A stretch of 64,000 bases of DNA from positions 42,997,861-43,061,860 of the forward strand of contig OY744613.1 in the NCBI GenBank assembly GCA_963556255.1, read 5' to 3'. Shown here one piece after another: positions 10,670 through 20,935 of this stretch. The first letter of the stretch is position 1, and the number at the start of each line of letters is the position of its first letter. Made by a program: the position numbers and the translations under genes. Below the pieces are notes generated by a model. It did no database searches and was not told the origin of the DNA. It worked only from the letters and a program-made list of their open reading frames with translations. The DNA is from Allolobophora icterica. Its lineage: Eukaryota > Annelida > Clitellata > Crassiclitellata > Lumbricidae.

Positions 10670-11690
10670 CTATCTCCGTTAATTCCACGCCGCAGCTATC
10701 GACGCACCCTCCTGATTCCGATGGTCCGAGACGGACAATGATTCTTATCACCTTCGTCGGCGGATCGATACCACGGAAGAGGCAAAGTCCTCGTCTTCGG
10801 CCGGTTTCGTCGGCTGTTTCGGTACGTCGGTTCCGTCGGCTATACCGGAGGAGCCATATTCTGAGGACGAAGAAAACGACCGCGAACGAACGTCCCGCTC
10901 CGGCATCAGGCGTCCACCGGATGGCCTGGTCATCTCGTCGTCGTCTTCGTTTTCCGAAGCCTCCACATCCAGCGACGAAAGCGGATCTTCCGACCACACT
11001 GTGGACTATTCTTACGACCCATGCCAAGTCTGCCGCACCCTTACCGTAACGCTGAGCCGATGCGATGACCTTCGTCCCACCGCTGCCAACGCCGGCCGTC
11101 CGCCTGAACCCTAACCCTGTTATGTACGGGTTAGTACCGTATGGTTTCAGCGTTGACGACGAATGTACCATCGTTAAGGCTACGATCGCAAGCGACGTCT
11201 CCACGAGCATCTTATTGCTTGATATTGGCCCCGACGTCCGAACAACCGTAATCATGCCCAATGTTGCGCCCGCTGCCGTCGTGGATGAGGAGGACGAGGA
11301 GGGGAGAACGAGGAGGAGGAAGACATGGGTGAGGAGAAGATGGACGTTGCCGACGGAACAGCAGATGAACCTGTTGATGCCGTGGCTTCAGTGGAAAGCG
11401 GAGGCTATTCGTCTGCTCTGACGCCGACAGACCGGATCTGCGGCGCATCTCGGCCGTCTACCGGTGCTCGTCGGTGCAGATCTGCCAGACAAGCGAGCGA
11501 AGACTATGGAAAGGCTATGTCGTGCTGCAGAGTCGTTGGCGTTTGAGCCAGCTCAGATCAGTCGTGGACTTTGAGCCGGCCGTCGGCACCTTAGAGGAGA
11601 ACGTCGCGCGCTGCGCAGACGACGCTGAATTCAGGGAAGACGGCCAAAGACCTTGCGGTAGACAATGGAACGTGACGAGAATGTCTGACT
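10670..11690 (+). pseudogene. GC-rich, acidic gag-like coding relic
   Basis: Base composition is visibly more GC-rich than the flanks. Three stretches in different plus frames look like natural protein: about 10750-11105 (Ser/Glu/Asp-rich, RRPPDGLVISSSSS, then a Cys pair in YDPCQVCRTL); about 11065-11320 (ordered beta-like peptide VDDECTIVKATIASDV, SILLLDIGPDVRTTVIM, then acidic DEEDEEG); and about 11325-11570 (EEDMGEEKMDVADGTADEP and a helix DLPDKRAKTMERLCRAAESL). Frame changes near 11100, 11310 and 11450 mark a decayed gene. I cannot name a family. A Gag-like structural protein is an inference from position next to LTR-like sequence and from similarity in style to 21453-22362. Confidence 0.4.
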
Positions 11691-13068
11691 GACATCCCCA
11701 ACTGAGATAAGTATTTCATTTATTATCATTAGTAATGTTATAATTATTATCTCTATCATCCTTACTATCATAATGTTGACTGTCGTCATATCTTTCACAT
11801 TTGTTTCATCTAGTGTGAACTAGTTCCTTCTCGTACTTTAGTTTAGCTTTGTGTGGATAGAAGTAGTCCATATCATAGAAGTAAGAAGGATAAGCTTATG
11901 CGGTACAAGGACATCGCTACCATGAGGGAGGAATTCCTCTAGTTCCCTATGCAAAAAGCCAGTTTAAGAACTTCTTACATTTTATGTTCAGCTGTCTTGC
12001 AGGCTGTGTTCCACTCAACCTAGGTATGTATTTCGCTCTTTCTGTAGAACAACAGGTAACTAAGAATCAACAATAAAGCATCGGCAAGAATCCTCAGATA
12101 TGCAGAAAGACACAAAAATACACAGTTGCAGAGGAGCGATGACATTTCTGACTGAGTCATCTCATCAGATCGTCATCTATGCACACATTTATATAGGAGG
12201 AACAACGTCAGTGTTGAGGAGAGTCAGATATATAGAGGGAAGGCACAGAAGAGAGATCTTGATCTTAAGGTGAAAGATGAGGAGACGGGACTTTGAGACA
12301 CTCTATGTGTGCTGACTGTCGGCAGTCACACAGGAGTCTTGACGTTGTACTGTAAGAGAACAGATTAGATATTTCTTTGTTCTGATCAAGATATGTTCTT
12401 TTATAATATAATCCGTATACAGGCGAGTGACTCCTTTCTCTCTTTTGACTAGTTCACCTAGTTTGATAAGTGGTGAGAGTCCGGGGTAGCGACGTTAACC
12501 CCCAAAATTGTTTCAAATTCTTATTAAATGTTGCTGGACCAATCCAAAGTACACCTTAACCAATGAGATCTGCATGTCTTAGGTTAAGTAAGTCAGAGAG
12601 TAGAGAGCAGTCAGTAGAGTCAGGGAGTAGAGTCACGGAGTAGAATCAGGGAGTCAGAGTCATCAGTCAGTCGAGGCAGAATGAAGCTTAGACTGCGCAT
12701 TCTGTATTAGCTCACATGTCTAGTGTAAAGTAGACACTATAGTCGTTCATCTTAAGAAGTCTAGAATTGAAGTTCTGGTAGTCGTTGCAGTATCGTAACT
12801 ATCTTTTCATCGTCTGTGTAACTAAACATTCGTTTGCTGTTAAACTCTGTAACCGTTAAGAGACATTCGTAGTGAATGACAATAAAGACTTCTACAGAGA
12901 TAATTGAAGTCTGATAGCGTCAGACTCATAGCAGAAATTCAATTCTGTGATAGTATGCACATAGGCTATACCCACATCGATACCTATATATGCATACATA
13001 CCCACAGTGCTTTTGTTTCCCTTTTTGATTAATATTTCTATTTATAATTTTCAATTATAAAGCTTAGC
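11691..13068 (+). repeat. LTR-like segments (family G and others)
   Basis: About 12290-12490 matches family G (17870-18110, 40330-40560, 21180-21270): ACGTTGTACTGTA(A)GAGAACAGATTAGA, TTTGTTCTGATCAAG, ATGTTCTTTTATAATATAAT and the ending GACTAGTTCACC. About 12840-12960 carries GAATGACAATAAAGAC, a second polyadenylation-type region. 11700-11840 ends in ACTAGTTCCTT. 12560-12680 is rich in short GAGTC(A)AG words. No coding frame supported. Confidence 0.45.
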
Positions 13069-14297
13069 TTAACCCTCTGAAGTACCCCTGGGGGTATTTT
13101 TGACCCCCACATATATTTCTTATTATATATTTCCTCAACTATGCAATGCATGCGTATTAACTTCTAAGACATTGATTCTATGTTTCTGCTCAACAGATTC
13201 ATTCAATTTAGTACGTCATTCTTGAAGCAGGGAACCAGTGTTGGTGTTTGACAGAGAAAGTAAACAAATAGTAGTGCAAACATGGCGACCTATTCGCATA
13301 GCGCGGTGATGAAACATATTAATGAGTGGTTAGACAATGAAAACGACGTATCTGACATGCGTAAAAACAAAGTTTGTCCCCCAGTTGAACTGTTGGCGAC
13401 TGGACGAGATGTACATTCATCAATGTTCATGTTTACCCATGACCTGACATTGACATCATACGTTCCTAAAGCAAATCGATGTGTAGTTCTTCTCTCTTCA
13501 ATGCATCATGATGATGCTATTGATGAAACAACGGACAACAAACCAGACATCATAACATTCTATAACAGTACCAAAGGTAGTGTTGACACACTGGACATGA
13601 TGTGCCGTCAATATTCTTGTAAACGCGGAACACGACGGTGGCCGTTGTCGCTCTTCTTCTCTATCATGGACATCATCATGCATAACTCCGCCGTCATCTG
13701 GTTCCAACATCATACCGATTGGATGGCTTATGCCACGGGCCGTAAGCGCGGATCAAGAAAGAGACTATTCCTTCTAGAGGCAGGTACTGCGATGTGTTGG
13801 CCATGGATACTAACCAGACGAGCGGATCCTCGGATCTATGAACAGGCGTCTATGAAGCGTTGCTTTCTTGCGCTGGGAATTCCTGAGGCTGAGAGACCCG
13901 CACCAGACGCCAGCAAGAAGAGAGGAAGGTGTCATGTGTGTCCCAGAGTGAAAGACACTAGAGTGAATTATAGATGCAGTAAGCGTCAGCAGTTCGTTTG
14001 CGGAAATCATGCAGCGAAATCATTCGTGTGCGATACATGCAAGGACGACTAATTGAATATTTTCGAACACGCTTCCTTGTCAAGAAGATCGATACGAACC
14101 ACAGACCTATATCTTCTTATGATATATTATAATTTGGATGCTATTACTTCAGATATTATATCTACTATGTTGATATTGTGCATTAGTTGTTTCATTGGAA
14201 ATATTACACTCAAAACATGCTTAAAATAGTGGGGGTCATTTTGACCCCCAGGGGTACTGAAACGTGTTTTTCAAAAAGGGGTGCCACCGAGGGTTAA
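13069..14297 (+). mobile_element. piggyBac element 1 (internally deleted, intact ends)
   Basis: The element is bounded by TTAA at 13069-13072 and 14294-14297, the target duplication of piggyBac. The ends begin CCCTC and both carry the block TACCCCTGGGGGT followed by GACCCCCAC as inverted copies. On the right an extra spacer of about 27 bp separates the terminal CCCTC from that block. Total length is about 1.23 kb, against 2.4 kb or more for autonomous elements. The left and right flanks are unrelated LTR-like sequence. Confidence 0.9.
13282..14052 (+). CDS. piggyBac transposase, N- and C-terminal parts fused, core deleted
   Basis: An uninterrupted 256-codon frame from ATG to TAA. Residues 1-30 (MATYSHSAVMKHINEWLDNE...) join residues that correspond to the C-terminal half of the family: RKNKVCPPVELL, SYVPKANRCVVLLSSMHHD, FYNSTKGSVDTLDMM (third catalytic Asp of the DDD triad), TRRWPLSLFFSIMDI. 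A Cys-rich domain closes the protein (RCHVCPRVKD, RCSKRQQFVCGNH, SFVCDTC), the part that binds terminal repeats in known piggyBac proteins. The first two catalytic Asp motifs (IDE, DN-F) are absent, so it cannot transpose by itself. The deletion keeps frame. It may be a non-catalytic end-binding protein, or simply a young deletion derivative. Confidence 0.85.
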   Translation: MATYSHSAVMKHINEWLDNENDVSDMRKNKVCPPVELLATGRDVHSSMFMFTHDLTLTSYVPKANRCVVLLSSMHHDDAIDETTDNKPDIITFYNSTKGSVDTLDMMCRQYSCKRGTRRWPLSLFFSIMDIIMHNSAVIWFQHHTDWMAYATGRKRGSRKRLFLLEAGTAMCWPWILTRRADPRIYEQASMKRCFLALGIPEAERPAPDASKKRGRCHVCPRVKDTRVNYRCSKRQQFVCGNHAAKSFVCDTCKDD

Positions 14298-14319
14298 TAC
14301 TTTACTACATAGTATGTTT

Positions 14320-14714
14320 TGGTTTCTGTTAACTGCAGTTGGCCTAATGATGGCTGGGATGCATTTAGTCCAGGCTGTCTGGACATAGATGAAAGTAGTG
14401 ATAGTCATAGTAGTGGGCAAGTAGTTTTTGGAGATGGTCTTATACTTAGAACAAGGTATATACTGCTCGGCTGGTTACCCTGATGAGTGGCTAGTCTGTA
14501 GGCAGATGAGGGAGTTAGTGGTATTTGGAGGAAGAGGTTAGCTAGGGAGCCAGAGAAGGTTTAAGAGGCAGGACCGCAGGCATGAGGGCAGTCACATCTT
14601 GGACGTGAAGCTGGAGGACGCTGACCAGAGCAAGCGAGCGTTGGGACGGAACGAGATGATGCCTCTAGCTACGACTGACTAGACAGCTTGAACAATGGAA
14701 TAGAGATAAGTAAA
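14320..14714 (+). repeat. R1 repeat, copy 2 (5'-truncated)
   Basis: Matches the 3' two-thirds of copies at 9845 and 57116, from GGCTGGGATGCATTT through CAGCTTGAACAATGGAATAGAGATAAGTAAATT, then a short TTTA microsatellite. It begins within 25 bp of the right end of piggyBac element 1. Confidence 0.7.
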
Positions 14715-14825
14715 TTTATTTATTTATTATGTTTGAGGATTAGGACTATCCTTCATTTTTGCGTCAGTTATTACTCCGAATTGCTGCATTCTTCCTACTT
14801 CCTTGTTGTGCAGGTTTGGTGTTAT

Positions 14826-15060
14826 AGTGACTGCATAATTTTATTGCTAGAGTGTGGATATTCTCAGAGACTGTTATATAAACACACTCTCGTCTGCTAC
14901 TGTGTATTCACTACGTACCTCTTATCTTATCGTAGTCTTCTTCATGTTGTGCTATATTGCTTTACATACGGGCTGTATTATTCGTATACATCCTATTGTA
15001 TTGCAACGTTTCTTGTGGTCTTGTAGTTTATTGTCGCTTCCTGTAGAGTAACTACAGTAT
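14826..15060 (+). pseudogene. env-like: Envelope stem/transmembrane fragment
   Basis: The sequence AGTGTGGATATTCTCAGAGACTG onward aligns with 54540-54720, where it precedes a transmembrane helix. Shared features are the Leu/Asp-Ile-Leu-Arg-(D/E)-x-Tyr-Ile-(N/D)-Thr-Leu run, followed by Ser/Thr-Tyr-rich and then hydrophobic residues. Only about 70 codons remain and the envelope ectodomain and tail are missing. It is a relic of the envelope family described at 55985-57113. Confidence 0.5.
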
Positions 15061-15129
15061 TACACGCTACTCTATTGCGTAGTCTTCATCAGCATTGATT
15101 ACTTCTTAGTCTTTTATCAGTTATGTTTA

Positions 15130-15500
15130 GCTAGTCTTCTCTTGCTACAAATATCACGTTTCCTTCTTGGTAGGACTCGAAGTCCACTGTCATAACACTA
15201 TGATCACGCTCGAGTACGCTGTACGAACTCTGATGTGTATGTGTGTTGAAGTGACAATCATAAAGCCAATGACAATAAACGTCTGAAGAAACATTCGTCT
15301 CCGTGTAGAGACGATGGATATCTGCCTTTATAACAGCAGAATATCTCCACAAATAGACAATGGAGAACCATCCTATAGAAGGCAGAGTGCCGTCTCATAG
15401 ATATATCACAGGGCTGGTTATGATAACTGTTAATGGTAACGCAGTGCAATGTAGTGGTCTTTCAGCATTCAGTACGCTGTGAGGCAAAATTAGCCTAGCA
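15130..15500 (+). repeat. LTR-like segment related to family J
   Basis: GTTGAAGTGACAATC and CCAATGACAATAAACG match the family J polyadenylation region at 30600 and 48592 (GTTGAAGTGACATTC, ACAATGACAATAAACG). Other similarity is weak. Confidence 0.4.
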
Positions 15501-15599
15501 CTGATAAGGTTTGCTCAGAAGAGATAAAAAATAGGATGGAGTAACTGAGTTGGTCAGTTTTTAGGAATGAGCAGTCGGTGCATGACCAAGGAGTCATTT

Positions 15600-15955
15600 T
15601 TAGCATTTGGATTCAGAAGCTTGCTAGCCAGGGTGAGAGCTGTGGTTCAACAGAATAAGGAAAAGAATACGACAGTATCCGAAGAGGAGAGTGACGGGTA
15701 GTCCATAGACTGGTTGGTTGGTGGATGATGGAATGTGTAGGAAGGGAGGATTACTCAGCCTGAGGTAAGACAATAAACCAGAGATGTTTTTTTTTATTAT
15801 GGAGGACTGAAAAAAGGACGGAACAGACGGAGCCTGCACGTGAAGGTGTTCGGATCGCAGATCGGGAGCGAAACGAGCGTTGGGGAGAACGAGAAGACGT
15901 CTGAAGGGAACGACTGACAATGACAGGTTGAACAATGAAATAAAGATAAATTGAG
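15600..15955 (+). repeat. Diverged R1-like leader
   Basis: Ends with GACAGGTTGAACAATGAAATAAAGATAAATT and contains GAGCGAAACGAGCGTTGGGGAG, echoing the 3' end of R1 copies. A T-run (about 15787-15797) lies in the middle. Non-coding. Confidence 0.45.
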
Positions 15956-16275
15956 GCGGGGTGCCCTGCAGGTTATGTCATAGCAGGAAACATTTGTGCA
16001 ATCAGGTTTCCATTTCGGGTATAATTGAACCCGCAGATAACCATTGAGTGGGGGTGATCTGCAACTCGTTAATCGTCACATCACCTAGGTTTTGGTGTTG
16101 GCAACTACTTGCCCTAGGCCTATAACTTGGTTAGAGCGTATTCAATTATTATCACTGTAAACGTAACTAATATGCTTGTTCGTTGTTTTTCACGCATGGA
16201 CGACAAAGCTTTTGCTTCTCGCTCTGAGATTCTAGACACGAAAGTACAGTGGCTTTTCTACAAGCGCATTTTCTA
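15956..16275 (+). pseudogene. Envelope C-terminal tail fragment
   Basis: Aligns at the nucleotide level with 26952-27195: CCCTGCAG, AATCAGGTTTC, ATTTCGGGTAT, TTGAACCC, CATTGAGT, GTTCTGGTGTTGGC-like, GAGCGTATTCAA, and TTTTTCACGCATGGACGACAAA. Indels and stops break the frame. It continues past the point where the 26 kb copy ends. The homologous region in other copies follows the envelope transmembrane helix. Confidence 0.7.
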
Positions 16276-16359
16276 TTGCAGACACTTTGCTTCTATGGTA
16301 ACGTTTTATCCATCATTCCAGCCATTTTAGCTTTTATTGGTGTTTTATGCGTGTTAGCA

Positions 16360-16614
16360 CGCGCCTGCCTCCAAAAACACCCCTCACTGAACCAATACAA
16401 CATAAGCACGAAGAACAGATTCCTTCCACTGATGACAGAACACGTTGAAGACAACACAACAACACTGCAAACCAAAGTGTTCTTCAAGGAGACGGACACA
16501 CACCAGTTGCTCCATACCACCACATTCCACCCACCCCACACGTGCAAAGGCATCCTGAAATCACAGGTCCTCGGATTCAAAAGGATAAGCTCACACAAAT
16601 ATAAGGCTAGGTGA
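16360..16614 (+). pseudogene. Penelope-like reverse transcriptase C-terminal fragment
   Basis: The frame reads NRFLPLMTEHVEDN, then KVFFKETDTHQLLHTTTFH, PPHTCKGILKSQVLGFKRIS. The chain F-x-K-x-T-D-T-H-Q-x-L-H, (S/T)-F-H-P-x-H, x-K-G-I-x-K-S-Q and R-I-S is what I know from the region after the catalytic core in Penelope-like and related reverse transcriptases. The catalytic YADD and any GIY-YIG endonuclease are absent. The open frame starts upstream in unrelated hydrophobic sequence (16249), so it crosses a junction near 16360. Confidence 0.55.
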
Positions 16615-17190
16615 TCCCGACAGATAGTGGGTTGTTGTTGCAGGCTGAGTACTACAAATTAAAGGCGACAATGAACTAGATTGGTATGAATTAAAGATCA
16701 ACATTCAATCTACGGTTGAGATGAGATAATATATTCAAGGGCGGTACAGAAGCGGAAAGATGGACATGAAGGTTCCAGGGTAGGAGTAGAAGGGAAGTGA
16801 TGGACGTGAGGGAGTGGCATGGAAGCAGGGATAGGACGGACGAATGGAAGGATTTGGGATAGGATAGAGTAACTAGAAAGTAGGAATAGATAAGGCACAT
16901 GTGGTAGCCAGGAACAGCCTATGAGGTAAATGGGAGTGGCCGCTGAATGTCCAATGGTTGAGTGTCTGAGAGGATTGTGGAAAGGGATGGAATAAAAGTC
17001 TACAGCAGTCTAGTATTCTGGGTATTCGGGACGTGACTGACTTCTGTGAGTTGCGCTCTGGATACAGGCGTCTTTGACTTAGAGAGCGACTGAAATACTT
17101 TTGTATGTCTGATTGCTTAAGGTATGTCTAGTGTTAACATAATCCTTAATCAACCATGGGTCTTCTTCTGTGCAGCTAGTTCCTAGCCTT
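16615..17190 (+). repeat. LTR-like segment, family H, copy 1
   Basis: The 3' half matches 25900-26065 and 41170-41340: GACGTGACTGACTT, GACTTAGAGAGCGACTG, TGATTGCTTAAGGTATGTCT, CAACCATGGGTCTTCTTCTG and the ending GCAGCTAGTTCC. The 5' half (16690-16900) is GA-rich and non-coding. Confidence 0.5.
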
Positions 17191-17860
17191 CCGATACAAA
17201 CATGATAACGAAAAGGCATGTAACGTCCTATTCTCTGCTTTACGGAAGAAAGGGCATAATAAGAGCAAATTGAGGAAAACAAAGGGAGACATCTGGCAAC
17301 AAACAAAGGTAGTAGAACGTGTCTCTTGTTTCAGCGGTATGATCGTTTGTATAGTCGCAAGGTGGCTTGGTGTATCATGTATATATATCCGAATTTTTTT
17401 GTGATTCCCTTGAGTGATTGGTCTGTTCTTCTACAAAGTCGCCAGGTGGCATGCTTCGTTTCGTGGGCTGTGTGTTCTTATTCCAAAACTTCAAATAACA
17501 ATGGCACAGAAAGGGTCAAAACGGTGACACACACATACACAAACAGAGACACACGAACTACCACATCCAAACGCACGACAAACCCGTTGCGGACCACACC
17601 CCGCACCCCCACACACAGACCACCAAAGCACAAGATAGACTCAGGAGTGGTAGTCGTAAGAGCTATGGCTGAGGTGTAACGTAGATAGACGGTCCAGCCA
17701 GCCAGGGAAGGAAACCAGGACGTAAATGGTTACCTGGAAGACAGTGTGGCTTCAGAAGTGTCTATAGGCAGAGAGGATAGCGAGTTTTCCTCTGAGTAAG
17801 AGAGCTAAGCCTAGGTCTGAGAAAAGTGCTAGCCTAGTGGTATCTTAGGGGCTGCATGAA
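17191..17860. other. Interval with CA-rich low-complexity tract
   Basis: About 17515-17640 is strongly biased to A and C on the plus strand (ACACACATACACAAAC and similar) and reads Thr/Arg-rich in one frame. I see no domain. 17690-17840 shares GAGAGGATAGCGAGTTTTCC and TAAGAGAGCTAAGCCTAGGTC with 30245-30310 and 45040-45090, so it is a piece of the family J leader. Confidence 0.45.
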
Positions 17861-18115
17861 GACGTTTTTCAGATATAAGACAAGCAGACGAGACTTTGGG
17901 ACATTCTGTGTGCAGTCAGTTCACTGGGAAAATGTACACAGATGCGTGGTGTTAGTGACGACGAGAGCAGATTGTAACTTTGCTTTGTTCTTATTCAAGG
18001 TATGTCTTTATAATATATCTCTATTCAAGCGAGTGGATCCTTTCTCTCTTGTGTCTAGTTTGCCCTGTCTTACACTTCTGTGCATTTTTACTTTGCATGC
18101 TGTCACTTGATCAAG
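17861..18115 (+). repeat. LTR-like segment, family G
   Basis: Shares GGTGTTAGTGACGACGAGAG with 21194-21215, and TTTGTTCTTATTCAAGGTATG, TTTATAATATAT, GCGAGTGGATCCTTTCTCTC and the ending GTCTAGTTTGCC with 12380-12460. Interpreted as R-U5 of an LTR. Confidence 0.5.
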
Positions 18116-18239
18116 TGATATAGTTTATAAGTATAGGCCTACAGGTGATTTTTAAAGAGGTCAAGTTGTTCAACTAATCCACATGATGCACTGTTGAATC
18201 AGCCATTCAAAAATATTTTAGAAATGAAGTCCTTCTATT

Positions 18240-18830
18240 CTGTCCAGTTAGTGTAGAAAAATCGTGGCGTCGACTTTCGCCTCACTGATGTTCAGCCCTC
18301 ACCTATGCCTCCAAGACTTAGTACGTCCCCATATATGAGGAGACACGTTCTCTTTGCAGAGATAAGGCTATCAAGAAAAATGAATGACTTTCTGGTTCAA
18401 TGCAGACGGCTGGATCCTACTTCACGTCGAGTTCTTGTGAGGTTTTATATGTTGTTCGAAACCACTTAAAAACTCACTGATGCCGTTGCCTAAGAAAATT
18501 GTTGATGCGGATGCTGCACCGTTATGCGACCAAGTGGGTGGAGAAGTAAGTATTCATGGGAAGTCTTCACCTCTTGTTAAACAACTAAAAGCAACAGTAG
18601 AAAACCTCAATCGGAAAGACTGGGCAAATATTCGCTAAATACATCAAATAGCTCCATACGTAAATGTAAATTTCAATTTGATTGTGTGAACTCTCAACCC
18701 ACCGATATGCCTGCTGAAGAATCAGAAGAATCTCTTTGTGCGAGACAAGCTCTGCTTAAGCAAATCTTCGAGCAAGGAGAACCTGCAAGGCCGCAAGATG
18801 AGACTGCAAAGGAAGGATATCAATAGAAAA
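18240..18830 (+). pseudogene. Degenerate coding stretch, gag-like
   Basis: Successive frames give protein-like runs: KMNDFLVQCRRLDPTSRRVL then VRFYMLFETT, followed by KIVDADAAPLCDQVGGEVS and SSPLVKQLKATVENLNRKDW, separated by stops and shifts. The pattern suits a structural protein between an LTR-like end (18110) and another (19165). No family recognised. Confidence 0.3.
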
Positions 18831-18929
18831 AAATAGCGACACTTTCACTTGAGTTAGCCTCCTATCGGATTCGAACCTCAGCCAATCATCACAACTAACC
18901 GTCCTACTTGAATGTCGAGGTATCAATCA

Positions 18930-19195
18930 ACTACCCGTGGATGCAGGACGCCTTCGCGCGTCTCGCTCCATGTGGTTGACCTCTTAATCAGTTTGAGAGT
19001 CAGGGGCATTCTGTACGTGACTGAGAATAATTGGTTTCGTCCCGGAACGCAGGCGACTTGGACTCTGAGAGCAGACTGAGATTCTCTTGTACTGTTGATT
19101 GCGGTATGTTCGTGTTTCAGTATATCGTGCACACAACCGAGTGGCTCTTTCTTTGATCTGCTAGTTTCCGGTCTACTTGACACAGGAGACCGAGC
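18930..19195 (+). repeat. LTR-like segment, family B/H type
   Basis: Carries GACTTGGACTCTGAGAGC, GATTCTCTTGTAC, GATTGCGGTATGTTC and the ending GATCTGCTAGTTTCC, matching the R-U5 ends at 31560-31650 and 40670-40780. It sits in sense orientation upstream of integrase sequence, as in the 31-33 kb and 49-51 kb copies. Confidence 0.5.
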
Positions 19196-19439
19196 TGATG
19201 AGAGGGAACTCTGCTCGCAATCAATTTCCTTCTAATAAAAAAATAATAGGTATCGCCTGTTTGTAGTTAGGGACCTACTGACCGAATTTATAGGATTTTT
19301 AAATGGGATGAAAACCTTTGGAGCTCCTATCACTACTTGTCGTGCCCCACTGCTGTCTGCGTACATAGGCTGTCTATAATTGACGGTCTCTTGTGGCATA
19401 AGGATCCTGTGACAGCATTTGCCTAACCAGTAGGCTAAA

Positions 19440-20161
19440 GAAGTTGCCGAAGTACTTTATTCGCAGATTTTTTACCAGATCAGAGACACCCCTGTCTCTG
19501 AAAACAGACCGTGGAGAGAACTTCATGTCTACTCTGGTGTTACAACTGTCTAGAAGGTTTGGTGTAAAGAGAACATTTACATCCAGTTACTATTCACAGG
19601 CGAACATTCAGGTGAACGGTTTTAACCAGTGTGATGGCAGTCTCTACGTTCTTACTGTCTCAACCAGAAAGATTGGGACCAGTATTTGCTGGCAATACTT
19701 CACGCGTATAGAGGAACTTCTGCAGCTGGCAGTACACAGCATACACTGTATTTCCTTCTATTCTGCAGAGAGCGCTCCATGCCCATGGGAGGAGCGATGG
19801 AGCCTCCCGCAACGGTAAAATGGTTGCTGATATGCACATCAGGCTTTCATTGCCTCGGCTTGAAGTGGCTCGGACAGTTATTATGACCGGAATCTTAGAC
19901 TTAGATTTCCATCCAGGAACTTACGTTTGGTAGCTTAATCCTCATGTTCCTCAAGGTCAAAGTCCGAAGTTGCATCGAAAATGTGAAGATTCTTACAACA
20001 TGGTGCTAAATGGACTGAGCGACACCTATTATCTTCGCGATGTGAAGAGGAACAAGAAGTATCGGAGTCCTGTTCACGCCAACGGACTCCGTCAACACGT
20101 CAATAATCGTGATATGTTGTTCTCACGATTCCAAGGCGGCACACGCACATGTTACTCATGA
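19440..20161 (+). pseudogene. pol-like: Ty3/gypsy integrase core and C-terminal domain remnant
   Basis: The rve core is readable: SLKTDRGENFMSTLVLQLSR contains the second catalytic Asp, followed by FGVKRTFTSSYYSQAN where the usual Tyr-His-Pro-Gln is altered. Further on, in another frame, are LAILHAYRGTSAAGSTQHT and FHPGTYVW, then a GPY/F-like end (LSDTYYLRDV, YRSPVHANGLRQH). There are at least three frame changes plus a stop in FHPGTYVW*, so it is not functional. The first Asp lies upstream and is lost; the Glu region is degraded. Copies at 32400 and 50340 are the same family. Sequence continues into a pol extension and then envelope, giving the gene order pol-env. Confidence 0.85.
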
Positions 20162-20640
20162 AAATCCACCACTGCACGCATTTTTGCAACTCTCCTGGCA
20201 ACATTCAATTGCGATGTCGACGTCTCAGCAGGCAGCCATTACTGCCACTGCTAAACCTGCAGTTGAAAGATGCGTTCCGTCGCAGGTAATGGGTTTCCCA
20301 GCTGCATCTTATCCTGTCAGCCATTCATAATTGGCCCACATAACTGCGTTTCTGGCAGCCACAGTCAATGTTCAAAGATAGGCCTTAATTATTTTCGCGG
20401 TCAGATTGCACCAGAGCACCACAACCAGGCCTTTCCTTCTGAGAATGCAGGTCAAACGCCATCTCCTCCTCACGGCATATATAATCATGTAGGTCAGACT
20501 GCACCAGAGAGTCTTAACCAAACCCTTCTTTACGGAAATCGAAGCCAAATTAGATCTCCTCAAGTCACTTATTTATGTCAGATGGTCAATCTGCAACATG
20601 GCACAGATGTTTTCTACATTGCGGTCAGAGAACCTCTAGT
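20162..20640 (+). pseudogene. Pol C-terminal extension between integrase and envelope
   Basis: An open 149-codon frame covers 20270-20719. It contains an imperfect tandem of GQ(I/T)APE-x-x-NQ (GQIAPEHHNQAF, GQTAPESLNQTL) spaced about 35 residues apart. Low-complexity Pro/Gln/Ser content suggests a disordered linker. The equivalent place in other copies is 34226-34720 and 55700-55990, whose sequences differ, so this extension is fast-evolving. No domain recognised. Confidence 0.4.
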
Positions 20641-20935
20641 GCCACTTCAACATTTTACAGCATCCCTTATTCCGCGTCATAATTACGGCGTCATCTTTAA
20701 AATATCAGAACAAAGCTAAACATACTTCCGGATTTTGGCCTCACACGTTTTAATGTATTTTGCCTTAATTAATTCATGGCACACCTTTATTGATTGGTGT
20801 TCTCAGTCCCTTTTGTATAAAGGCGTCTATACAGAATTTCGGTTTCTAATTACTCTCACCAACAACTTTACGAATCACACTTATTAGTAGTTTTATAACT
20901 CTCTCCAAGCAGATGCCGCCGGTGAGTATATGGAA
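20640..20935 (+). pseudogene. env-like: Envelope N-terminal fragment
   Basis: Homologous to the starts of the envelope copies at 34900 and 56010. Shared peptides are IPRHNYGV(I/V)FK, then SWHTF(I/V)DWCSQ, LYKGV(Y/C)TEF and NNFTN. Stops and indels interrupt it. It ends at about 20930, before the furin-type site of the family, where LTR-like sequence begins. Confidence 0.7.

Noticed and set aside
11098..11122. Telomere-like CCCTAA repeats (two in a row)
   Set aside because: Only two units, inside a coding-like region; chance.
18860..18885. Minus-strand B-box-like GGTTCGAATCC, possible SINE or tRNA
   Set aside because: The T-stem does not pair, no A box is found at the proper distance, and no repeat copies lie in the window.
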